DNA from: Fasciola hepatica
Taxonomy: Eukaryota; Platyhelminthes; Trematoda; Plagiorchiida; Fasciolidae
Length of the DNA: 64,000 nucleotides
Direction: 5' to 3'
NCBI GenBank assembly: GCA_948099385.1
Contig: CANUEZ040000165.1
Span: 9,332,001 to 9,396,000 of the forward strand
Part shown: piece by piece, positions 20,241 to 29,840 of the stretch
Layout: every line of letters starts with the position of its first letter
Numbering within the stretch: position 1 is the first letter of the stretch
Notes under the pieces: model-generated
The model's input: the letters and a program-made list of their open reading frames with translations, nothing else
Databases searched by the model: none
What the model was told of the DNA's origin: nothing
Translations under genes and position numbers: made by a program

Positions 20241-20700
20241 GTCAGTATTCAGTGTTCAGTCTTCAGATCAAGGACAGTGGGAGGTCATCCCGTATGAGCC
20301 CCCATCACATCGTACTCTATTGACACCGCTAGATATCGGTGCTCCGTCGATAATCCTCCAGGGCTTGACCCGACGGTGAGTGCCGCGCGGTTTGAATTCA
20401 TAGTGCTCTTGTCCCTAAACTGAGTTTTTGAATAGTTTTGTGAATTAACCTAGTTTAATTCACATTACTGAGAGTATTAGAATTGCATTTAAGGTGCTTT
20501 TTATCCGAAGAATATTTTCACTCTCCTTGTAGTATTGCCGAGTAGTGTTCGGCGTTTTTTGAAGCGATCTTTTCTCACTTCTAGTCTTTCTTTTTGTTAT
20601 TTTGTGTAAGTGGGTTATACCAACAAGTGTCAGATTACTTATTTTGTGTTTGGTTAAAGCGCACTTGAGCTGTTTTCACTCTCGTTTTGTGGTTTTCGGT

Positions 20701-21486
20701 ATGACACGCTTTTCTGACCCGTGTCTCGCACCAAAGTGCGGAAAACGTGTGGTAAGTGGTACAGAGTGCGAGGTATGCAAGAGATGGGCTCACTTAAGGT
20801 GTTCGGGAGTAGAGAAGGACATCTATGTCCCTTATAAACAGAACCCATGGGTTGAGTGGGTCTGTGCTCCTGGCAAGGAGGCGGCCAGTCTGACCTTTAA
20901 ACTGCGGGCCCAATGGCAGGACCAAAGCCCATCAAGTAGTACCTCAGTCATAAGCCCCGAACCACTGCAATCAGGTTGCAGCCAGTCGTTTACGGAAGTA
21001 GTAGCCACACTTGAGAGGGCAGTTATCAGAGCGAGTGGACCAGTTCAGAGAGCTTGCCAGGCGGTCGTTGACTAAACTCCCTTGAAGCAGACGGACGAGG
21101 GCCAGTGGACTGAGCAGAAGCCTAAAAGGGCAAGGCACCCAAAAAAGAGCAACTGTAATACGGCGAAGGATGGGTTAGCTAGGGTGGATGGCCCTGCTCT
21201 TGTGGTATTGGAAAACAAGGCGATGGATCTGCAGAGGCAGATCTTGTCAATGGGTAGGGTCTCAAGCCAGAGGCCCCTGATCCTAAACCGGGAAGAACCC
21301 TTTATAAGGGAATCGAAAGCCAGGCAGGACATAGATCGGAGAAGGGTCTACGATATACCGCGAATCGCAGGTGTTCCGTACTCTACTACTCTAAGAAGGG
21401 TGCACAGAGTGGGGACATGGAAGTCACGACTTGGGAACAAAGGCGAACATCGTGCGAGACCAATCCTAGTGGAGTTCGCTGATTAG
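20701..21486 (+). pseudogene. Family C ORF1 remnant with PHD-like zinc finger
   Basis: From ATG 20701 the frame reads MTRFSDPCLAPKCGKRV, then CEVCKRWAHLRCSGV and WVC, a Cys4-His-Cys-type PHD finger over about residues 8-57. The frame is broken by TAA at 21073-21075 and continues in the same frame to 21486, so a single substitution may be the main lesion. Later residues are basic (KRARHPKKSN) and include RRRVYDIPRI. Further ORF1-like residues follow to about 21890 with stops. Expected role: RNA binding in the element's RNP; inactive here. Confidence 0.65.
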
Positions 21487-21899
21487 GCCACCCGGAATAA
21501 ACTACTGGCGAGGGCAGCAGTAGAGGCTCACATCACCAGGCCTAGGTATCAGATTGGGCCAGACGAGCATGAGTAGGGTCAGGTTGTCTGGCTCCGAGCA
21601 GTAACCTTGCTCGACCAGCCAGGGAGCTGGTAAGAAACCAGCAAGTTCAGCGGAAAGCCGTACTCGGCTCTCAGGCCTCGACCCCGACAGTAGCAAAGAA
21701 GCTGCATGCGGGGTAGAAAATAGTTGTAATTGAAGACGCGCTGAAAGACGAAAATCTGCAGTACTGTCCGAAGACAGATGATAGCGCGACCCCTGCCAGT
21801 CTGGACGTTGTGGCAACTCCTATAGAGATTGATTGGGAGTTATCGGAAATTCTGGATGGTCAGCCGGTGTCAAGCACACCAGTGGGGACAACCGAAGCA

Positions 21900-24129
21900 A
21901 AAAACGTGTCATCATCTCAAGCATTCGCCTGAGAAACAGACAGGAGTGAATAATAACGGACACCTAAGCGACGGAGCAAAAGCGGTAATGTTATTTACTA
22001 ACTGGTGTAGTATAAGAAACAAATAAGCGGGGCTCGCCAAAACCGCTGACGTGCAGAAAGCTTCAATAGTTGCGGTCACGGAAAAGTGGCTCTCGGAAGG
22101 AGACCACGTGCCAGGCCTAATAAGTAACGGTTTTGCAGTCTATAGGCAGGATAGAGAATATGATCGCCTTGGTGGTGGGGTGGCCATCCTCATTAGGTCA
22201 GGGACAAACCACCTTGAGTCTCAGACCAAGATATGCACTCTCAATGCCCAGTTGTGCACAGTTACGATCATCTTTCCAGGCAGAAGGGTTAACGTTTTCT
22301 GCCTCTACAGGGCACCAAGCGCTAACCACGAAGAGGAAGTTTGTTTACTGCGGACTTTGACTGAACTGGTTAAGGACGCACAGAAGACCCTCATGGTGGG
22401 TGACTTCAATCTTCCGCACATCGACTGGACGGCCGAAGTCTGCATGCCGGGTTCGGAGGAGCAAACCTTCTTAGAATAGATGCATGCCAATGCGTTGCAC
22501 CAGCATACTGGGGTAAATACCAGATATAGGACTGGATGCCTTCCATCCCTGCAGGATCTAACAATGACGAACTTCCCCAACGACGTGTCTGGACTGCATT
22601 ATCGTTACCGCTGGGCAAGAGTGACCACTTGTGTGTCAAGATCGTCCTATGCATGTGGCAACCCAAGGTGCCCTCAAGGCTGGTCAGACATTTCTGTAGT
22701 ATGGACATAGATGGGCTTCGTAATAGGGCGATGGGTTTGACCTGGCACATGATAGAGGAGCTACTGTCAAGGAGCGCTGGCAGGCCATAGAGGGATCCCT
22801 GACCACCCTACAAGATGAATTCGCACCCTTAAAATGAAGGAGTGGGGAGGGAAAATCCATGTAGTGGAAGACTGCGATAGCCAAGGCCATCAAAAGTAGA
22901 AACCACATTCGGAATCAGTTCAAAGCTTCCGGCAGTCAACTAGCCTGGAACCGCTACACAGAGCTGAGGAATTAGACTGTAGACCTTCTGGAACTTTCAA
23001 GGGGGAATTTGAGCCCAAATTGGCCCAGTGTGTAAGAAAACAGCCGTAAAATTGTACAACCATGTGCAATCGAAAGGCTCAACAAGGAATGCCGTAGGTC
23101 AGTTATCCACTGGAGACCACGGTATTGTCACTGATGACCAGGGCAAAGCAGACGCCCTGGGGGAATGCTTTGATAGTGTACATAGAATGGATAGTGGGAT
23201 ATGAGTAGATCTGGCTCTGGTGCATCCTGCTCTCCAGTTAAACAATCTGAACCTCTCCGAGGAATGCGTGCTTAGGTACCTACAGGAATTAAACAGCCAC
23301 AAGTCAGCGAGCCCAGATGGCATTCATCCAGCTATCACCAAGCCGTTGGCGGATATCATAGCTCCATCGGTATGCAGGCTGTACAGATCCACGTTGGACC
23401 ACAGTAAGCCGCCTCAGGACTGGAAAGTCGCGGCAGTCGTGGCAGTACTTAAGAGTGGACTTGAGTCGGCTACCCAGAACTACAGACCGGTAAGTCTAAC
23501 TAGCATCCTTTGTAAAGTCCTTGAGAAGATCATCCGTGCCCATATCTGCCAATACTTGCCGGAGCACTCCATGTTAAGTCCGGCTCAACATTGATTTCTG
23601 AACAATAGATCTTGCCTGACCAATCACTTGTGCTTCTTAGATGAAGTAACTGGACAACTGGACGAAGGCAAGGAAGTTGAAGTGTGCTAACTCGAATTTA
23701 GCAATGCGTTCGACTCCGTTAATCATCGTCTTTTGCTATGCAAGATGGAGACTTCCGGTATAGGTGGGCCAGTATATACGTGGCTGGAGGACTTCCTCTC
23801 CCGCAGGACGTTTTACGTCAAAGTGGGGGACAGGTGCTCCAGTTTGGTGAACGTCACCAGTGGTGTACCTCAGGGATCCGTCCTAGGCCGGTCCTATTCT
23901 TGTCATTTATTAATGATCTGGCATCCGCTCTTCAACCGATTAGCTTAATTTTTGCGGATGATGTGAAGATTGCCGGTTCTGAGGGTAGGTTGGGCTTGGG
24001 CAGGGAAATAGGTACCGTCCTGAACTGGGCAATCAAATTGGACTTATCTCTGAACGCTGAAAAATGCCATTTGTTGTCAAGGGCAAAAGAGAGCCTAACT
24101 GTCGTGGTAACAGATATTTCCTCGTAGTG
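21900..24129 (+). pseudogene. Family C ORF2 remnant: endonuclease and reverse transcriptase
   Basis: Pieces in order: NWCSIRNK then TAA (22024-22026), VAVTEKWLSEGDHV (endonuclease Glu), RLGGGVAILI, MVGDFNLPHIDW (22394 onward), SPDGIHPAI (23311 onward), NYRPVSLTSILCKVLEK, GGPVYTWLEDFLS, SGVPQGSVLG, FADDVKI (23950 onward) and NAEKCHLLSRA. The frame changes several times. The catalytic FADD is still present. After LTVV the sequence jumps to the terminal FPC-like codons and the 3' UTR, showing the internal deletion. Confidence 0.75.
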
Positions 24130-24423
24130 AGCTTTGAGTATATCAGCTAGATGGGTGACAGGTAGCACTATTGTCCTTCTGGAGTATGTTGTAATAGACT
24201 TTTTCGCTCATTGCATGCTGTCTCAGTGAAAGCTCACGTTGCATATTGTCCCTCACAGTTGATGTGGGATGTGTTTTCAAGTTTCTCTTTTATTTTCAGC
24301 GGGGATTCGATGAAATACACTGTGCAGTGGTGGGTGCACAATTGGTGTGCATACCATCGAAAGAATTGTGGACGCTCGATTGGCCGTGGCCATTATCCGT
24401 CCTGTGCAAACTGAACTGAACTG
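24124..24423 (+). repeat. Family C 3' UTR; arm of an exact 300-bp inverted repeat
   Basis: The reverse complement of 19601-19900 with no difference seen and no length change. It includes TGGACGCTCGATTGGCCGTG, the palindromic TGGCCGTGGCCA (24381-24392), and the terminal CTGTGCAAACTGAACTG. An apparent 67-residue frame here and its twin on the other arm are non-coding UTR. Confidence 0.85.
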
Positions 24424-24512
24424 CGGTCCACCAGCGGTGCGGTCGTCTCCCTCGGTGATTGTAGCTGTTTTTGAAAATTTTAGAACACACAACTCGTCCC
24501 CCTCCAAGGCGA
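24424..24512 (+). other. Short fragment similar to the sequence before B ORF1
   Basis: AGCTGTTTTTGAAA...GAACACACAACTCGTCCCC at about 24469-24512 matches 25381-25423, directly upstream of B ORF1, with a few differences. It may be a truncated family-B 5' end. The first ~45 bases are not identified. Confidence 0.35.
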
Positions 24513-24960
24513 TCCTGTTCTCGATCCCGCCTATAGACTGCAAAACCGTTACTTGTTAGGCTCGGCACTTGGTGTTCTTCAGAAAGCCACGTTTCTGTGA
24601 CGGCAACTATTGACGCTTTCTGCTCGTCAGTGGTTTTGGCGAGTTCCGCCCATTTGTTTCTAATACTACACGCGTTAATATATAACACCACCGCGTTTGC
24701 TCCGTCGCCTAGGTGTCTCTTGTTATTCCTTCCTGTCTGTTTTTCAGGCGCAACGCCTAAGATGATGACACGTTTTTTGCTTCGGATGTCCCCACTGGTG
24801 GTCATGAAGCCGGCTGATGATCCAGAACCTCGGACGACTCCCAATCCATCTCTATAGGAGTTGCCACAACATCCAGGCTGCGGAGTCACAGTAGGTGAGC
24901 TAAAATAGCTCTGGGGATTGTATGAGTTCGGTCTTTATTGCCAGCGGTCGCACAACACTC
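24513..24960 (-). pseudogene. Family C ORF2 start and endonuclease fragment, minus strand (C3)
   Basis: The minus-strand frame contains NACSIRNKWAELAKTTDEQ, VAVTETWLSEEHQVPS and RDREQDRLGGG, closely matching the C2 endonuclease start at about 21995-22180 but without its stop. Upstream residues (GDGLG, SGSSAGF) correspond to the region just before C2 ORF2. It is truncated at 24513, directly at the GGG of the endonuclease. A dead fragment. Confidence 0.7.
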
Positions 24961-25104
24961 ACAAGCAGCGCAGAAAGAACAATCCGTGGTAGCCACCTGC
25001 GGGTCGGTTGAAAGGGTCTTTATTAATTTGGTGAGACAGTAAAACGTGTACAATACAGTGAAAGTAAAATGGCAGAATGTGCCTGTGGTGTACAAGGTTC
25101 CAGA
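24961..25104. other. Unassigned sequence
   Basis: Short spacer between the C3 fragment and a family-C 3' UTR. No motif recognised. Confidence 0.3.
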
Positions 25105-25365
25105 ACGAGTAGCACTGTGATCCGTCTGAGGTGTGTCGCAACTGAAGTTTTCTTTTGCTGCATACTATCTCAGTGAAAGCTGACGATGCATAATGTCTCT
25201 CGAAGTTGATGTGCCATGAGATTTTACCTTTTCCTCTGACTCTAGAGGAGATTCGATGAAACAACCTGTGCGCCGGTGAGCGCAAAACCAGTGCGTACAT
25301 AATCGAAAGAATTATCGATGCTCGATTGACCGTGGCCATCACCTATCCTGTGCAAAAGGAACGGA
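25105..25365 (+). mobile_element. Diverged family C 3' UTR fragment (C4)
   Basis: A degraded relative of 24124-24423: CTCAGTGAAAGCT, a GATTCGATGAAA block, ATAATCGAAAGAATTAT, GCTCGATTGACCGTGGCCA and CCTGTGCAAA occur in the same order. The palindrome at 25327-25338 reads TGACCGTGGCCA, with one pair broken. There is no tail and no coding sequence. Confidence 0.6.
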
Positions 25366-25463
25366 GCTGTACTTCAACTGAGCTGTTTTTGAAATTTTAG
25401 AACACACAGCTCGTCCCCCTCCATTTAAGTTTATCTTTATCTGTGCTGACTGGATCCTGAATA

Positions 25464-26529
25464 ATGTCAATGCCCCTCACCACTGATATAACCGCTTGCT
25501 CAGATGAGGCTACTTTACCCATGAGGCAGTGCGATTCCCCCTCAGTGGCCAACGCCTCACTCCTCAATCAGGACGAAACGGTCCTTCATAATGCGCTGGC
25601 AACGGATGCACTAAAATATGCAGTCCAAAGTCAGGCTGCAGAGATAGCCGAGCTAAGGGCCACCGTCCGAGGATGAGCTGACCAGCCTGAGGAGTTTGGT
25701 AATCAAATCCCTCCCAGTGTCCCAGGCAGCCGATCAGGTGTGTAGAGTTTCTGAGCAGCAAATTCTTGACGCCGCAAAGATTTTACAAGATACCGAGAAT
25801 TGCTCCAGGCGAGTCATCCTTTGGGGCCGCTTCCTCAGTTCAGATAACCCTCATGACACCTACGCCCAGGTGTTTAATCGCCTTAAGCTCCCTTTCCCAC
25901 TTAAAGATCGGTCCACTTGGTTGGTAGCCAAACGCACCAACCGGGTTCACGGTATTCTCATTGTATTGGGTTCCACAGATGCAGCCAAACAAATTGTTTC
26001 CTTGGCCGCAAAGCTCAAGGAGGAAATTAAAGGGCTCAAGGGCGTATCCATTGATAAGCCACTTCATCTGAGGCTCCGCAGTGAGAAGGCTAAGCCAGAA
26101 ATTCCACAAAAAGCCGATCCTAAGCTCAGAGTGCTGCCAGTTGTCCAGGTAACTCGCCTTGAGGACCGAGCTGCATGCCCACCATCCCTCACTTTCCTAC
26201 TGACACCATTTCCCGTCGCTGAAAGTACTCCCAGTAGTAGGTCTAGTGCCACTAAACATCTGTCGCCTACGAAAAGCATCCCAGGCCCCATCATAGCCAA
26301 TAAGACTGTTTCAACGGACGAGACTCATTCATCCTTGAGCCCAGACATGAACCTGCAACCTGTTTCTACTGAAAGAAGCAGTGAGAAGGTTAAAGCACCG
26401 GATAATATATCTGGTGCTGTCATGAAAAATAAGCTCACCAACAAGAAAACTCAGAACAGGGCAACAAGCAGTGCGCAGAAGGGCAAACCACAAAAACAGC
26501 CCACCCTTTTCGGAGACCGAAGGATGTAG
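25464..26529 (+). pseudogene. Family B ORF1 (coiled coil, RRM-like domain), one frameshift
   Basis: ATG 25464 opens a frame to 25676; the frame then shifts by one at about 25665-25676 and continues to 26529. The joined region is helical (AAEIAELRATV then SEDELTSLRSL), suggesting a coiled coil. RRVILWGRF, a Leu/Phe-rich helix, RVHGILIVLGS and LRLRSEKAKPE suggest an RRM-like domain followed by a basic, Lys-rich tail. Expected to bind element RNA. The core differs from the A/A2 ORF1 proteins. One indel is the only lesion seen. Confidence 0.65.
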
Positions 26530-26932
26530 ACCGTCCGCCTGGTATGATACCCCCCAGGTTACTAGACATCAAAACCTACCGGTCCCCCCAGCAGTCTGCT
26601 TACCCTCTAGCCCCCCATTGTCTTCAGCCCCCGACTCTCCCAGGACCCCCTTTCCATCCTCAAATCTCCCTCTTTCCCACTCCTCAAACCCAAAACAAGC
26701 TGCCTCTGGTGATTCTGCAACAACTCCTGAGCATGCGCTCAAGTGTTTTTACAGCAATTGCCTGAGTTTGTTGAATAAAATCCCGGAGCTTCGGCAGCTT
26801 GCAGTGGACAAGGAGCCTCAGATCATAGCCCTCACAGAAACCTGGCTCACTCCTGACATACATGGTGCTGAAATATCCATTCCTGGATACTTCACAGTAA
26901 GGCAGGACTCCAGTAGAGGTCGTGCCGGCGGG
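26471..26932 (+). pseudogene. Family B ORF2, N-terminus and first endonuclease strands
   Basis: The frame overlaps the end of ORF1 and has no in-frame ATG before the endonuclease, so its initiation is unclear. After a Pro/Ser-rich leader it reads CFYSNCLSLLNKIPELRQL, IIALTETWLTPD (endonuclease Glu), ISIPGYFTVRQD and SSRGRAGG, then enters the LTR at 26933. The next endonuclease strand is found at 36021. Confidence 0.8.
26928..26932. repeat. Target-site duplication GCGGG (left)
   Basis: GCGGG precedes the 5' LTR and recurs right after the 3' LTR at 36016-36020. Confidence 0.85.
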
Positions 26933-27311
26933 TGTAACAGCCGGTCGTGGAAAATCCCCCTTTTTTCCCTCGCGATTCAGTGTTTTTTCCCAACATCACT
27001 CATTTCCATACGCTATTGACTTGTCTTTACGAACTGGTTGTTTTTCTGGACCAATTGTTGTTTATTCGCGCCCAGAGCGCTACTTTGGCACATCCTTCTT
27101 CAGGACCTGCGTGACGCACGTGTTGTCTGCTCACACGCTGCTATTCGGTTTCTCGTTGTTGAGTCCTTGTGATCGTATTATTGAGGTTTGTATATTGTTT
27201 ATGTCATTGTTTATTGTAATAATCTAGTATCGTAGAATATCACGGATAATCGTCTTTTGATTTCGGGATCCGTTGCGAATTTGGCTACGCATTGCTCAAA
27301 CGTTCGTAACA
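26933..27311 (+). repeat. 5' LTR of the BEL/Pao element
   Basis: Begins TGTAACAGCCGGTCG and ends GTTCGTAACA. It matches 35638-36015 and the solo LTR at 12020-12394. The 3' LTR ends GTATCA instead of GTAACA, one of only a few differences seen, so the insertion is fairly young. Confidence 0.9.
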
Positions 27312-27354
27312 ATACTCAAAAGATCAATTTTGGAACGAGGAAAAATCACGCAAA

Positions 27355-27428
27355 ATGCCAAGAAAAGGATCAAAGGCAGTCGAATCCGGACAGGAAGTAA
27401 TACGGCAAGTCTCTGGGGAGGTTTTGGG
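27355..27428 (+). pseudogene. BEL/Pao gag, N-terminal codons
   Basis: ATG 27355 is the first after the 5' LTR and begins MPRKGSKAVESGQEVIRQ, ending at 27428 where the family-I insertion starts. The gag frame resumes at 29841 (RSPSPVSASS). The exact codon joint is uncertain by a few bases because the insertion may have copied or removed some. Confidence 0.6.
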
Positions 27429-27975
27429 CACTACTGTCCTATAATTATTAACAAAATCATGGTGAGTAACTCAACGCTCCTCGATATCTCTTAGCTTACA
27501 ATGCCTCTCTACCGCACCAGGTCCCACCACTCATACTTCGCTCACCACCTCTGCGATTTCGAACTGGAAAATCCAGTCTGACTCATCGCATTTAGCGTGA
27601 CTCACTAACTGAACTCAACACCCAGTTATGACGTTACCATTTCTGCTCCCACCCTATCCCCCAGCTAAGGTTCTTCTGTAATTTCATGCAGAACTTGGTC
27701 TTTACTCCTGCTCAATAACCACTCTAGGCGAAATACTAACTTTCCCATTGAAAGTTCTAGCCACACTTAGGCGTTTCCCCTTTAGTCTCACGTTTCATGG
27801 CCTCAATGTGCCTTTAGGATCCGCCGCACCGATGAGCCCGTGCTTAACTTTTGTTCTTTTTTCCGTTAACCGTTGATCCTCAGCTGCGTCACTGTGTCTC
27901 ACTTTCCTTGCCGTAGTCTTTTGCGTCCGACCGCTTTCGCATGACCCGTCTGATGATCGCACCCACGTATACATC

Positions 27976-28007
<32 letters not shown>

Positions 28008-29840
28008 CCTTGGGTTCTCCACTCACTTGTCCCCCTTCCTAACTAGATTGTGCCACTTTACTACACACAATTTGCGTATATATAAATAAAACCGTTCCGT
28101 CCTTTAGCGATGGGTGCTCGCTCTCACTTAATTCCTGGCTCAAGCTAGAACTCAGCCGTCCCATCCTGCTTTATTTGCGCCTTTCTCGTACACTGAAGCC
28201 TTGCCACACGGATTACCATTCCTTAGTAACTAGGCTTCACTTCTCTACGCATATGCTCATGGGAAGTTAAGACCCCATTCCAACCGGAATCCGTATGCCC
28301 CTGCGGAATACCAGCACGTTTGCCCCCACATGAAAAATCCTCATTTTAACACTCTGTGTTTTCCCCCCTTTTTACTATTTGCCGTCCTTTACCACAGCTG
28401 GTGAACTGACCAGACTGTTATCTTCCTATTTTCTCATTCTTCTTCCAGACCAGACCATCTACTTTTGTTTTATTCCTGGTTCCCAAACGGACACCCTCTC
28501 CTCATCCACCGCCTACCTGATATCGCCCCAAATCTCTACTATCACCCAACTACCCTAGAAAGCTACCAGTCTCCGTCTAGGGACCCCTAATAGACCGGTC
28601 CACTAGCCAAACGATAAATAACTGTTCGGATAACAAAATTTTCATTTTCTTGCTTCCATAAAAAAGATAATCATAACCCACAGCTGGAACACTCTCCAGA
28701 CTGCCGCACTCCTGATCACTTCCAGATTGCATTGGTTACTTGGGTAACCATCGGCCGAATCGACGTTTATTCCGGATTACCGTAAGGACTGGACGATTTG
28801 ATCAATGGTTTAAACCTATACTCTCGCCTGCTGACGTTACATAGGGAACCGTACATGGATTAACAAAACCTCATGAAAGTCTCACCGGATCGCAGAGGTG
28901 ATTCCTGACAGCAACCATCAACACTCCGCTCAACGTCTATTCCCAAATAATCCAACCCAACAGTTCAATTCTTCCCGCGTTGCAGTACGAAACCAATGGC
29001 CGGAACCCAGCCTTCGCAGCTGTCAACTTCGTCAAACCAGCCCTTTTTACCAAATTCCCACAACATTCTACCTGCCACCACCTGCAATCAAGGTCTTCAC
29101 GGAACAGAATACCAGCCATCTGCAGCCAACCATAATTTGATTACCAATTTTCTATCAAATACAAAACAAAACATTTTACACTCTTCCAACTCCTGCCTAG
29201 CCGAACCATTGACGCTTGTCTCCACTAATCCGTTTCATTGACGGCTTTTCTTTTCTTTAAAAGTCCGTTATATGTCCATACACCATTCATGCTCTTCAAA
29301 AGTTCACTGAAGTCCCTGCGAAGCTTTTCGCCTTCATCTGAATTTCCATATGACACTGTAATCACCTGCACAAAAGGTCCGTTTTATTATCACGTTTGAC
29401 TCACTTGCCTTCATTTCACATGCTTCCTCCACAATTAGTTACCCAATGCTGGATCAGTGTCCAATATTCCGCTGGTATCTCTGACTGCACTTTGAAAGCC
29501 CCACGCTTGCTTTACTTCTAACAATGTTCTTTGGCATCTTTTTCGCCCGGTTACTTGTTAGTGACCGTCTATTTGTCGCTTATATCAGCAATTCCACGAC
29601 TGTCTAGCTACCCACCCCGCCCCCAGCGATTTCGAAACCGATTTGGAATTCCCGCCTCAACCATTATCACTTTTGTTTACTCAAACACTACATGACTTTA
29701 CTGGTGTATTTCGGTTGCTGTGATTTATAAATTTAGAATTTGTGAATACCTCGCACTGACATGTACTGTTGTAAACTCTGATCTTGCCTTGTGCATGTGT
29801 ATTGACCACGGTCAATAAATATACTATACTATACTATACT
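27429..29840 (+). mobile_element. Family I non-LTR 3' UTR, copy 2, inserted in gag
   Basis: Begins CACTACTGTCCTATAATTA and ends GTCAATAAATATAC plus four TATAC-like units. It parallels 14975-17190 over its length, including the (TA)n tract (27975-28010), and has an extra segment (about 29088-29308) that copy 1 lacks. It contains an AATAAA just before the tail. There is no coding frame. The residues at the start of the frame 29784-29840 (MPCACVLTT...) are its tail, not gag. Confidence 0.8.

Larger units (their letters stand above)
20241..24423 (+). mobile_element. Family C CR1-like element, long but decayed (C2)
   Basis: Contains a presumed 5' UTR (20241-20700), a PHD-finger ORF1 remnant, an ORF2 with EN and RT pieces, and the family-C 3' UTR with the GTGCAAACTGAACTGAACTG end. 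An internal deletion removes the region between the RT (LTVV near 24100) and the last residues of ORF2. By comparison with 38935-39590, about 0.6 kb is missing. Many stops and frame changes. The left boundary adjoins C1 and is approximate. Confidence 0.65.

Noticed and set aside
19610..24414. Two identical 67-residue frames (19610-19813 minus, 24211-24414 plus) as a duplicated gene
   Set aside because: Both lie wholly in the family-C 3' UTR inverted repeat. They are open by chance and end in the tail region.
29784..29840. Start of BEL/Pao gag at 29784
   Set aside because: The first 19 residues are the tail of family I copy 2, also present at 17141. The gag ATG is more likely at 27355.
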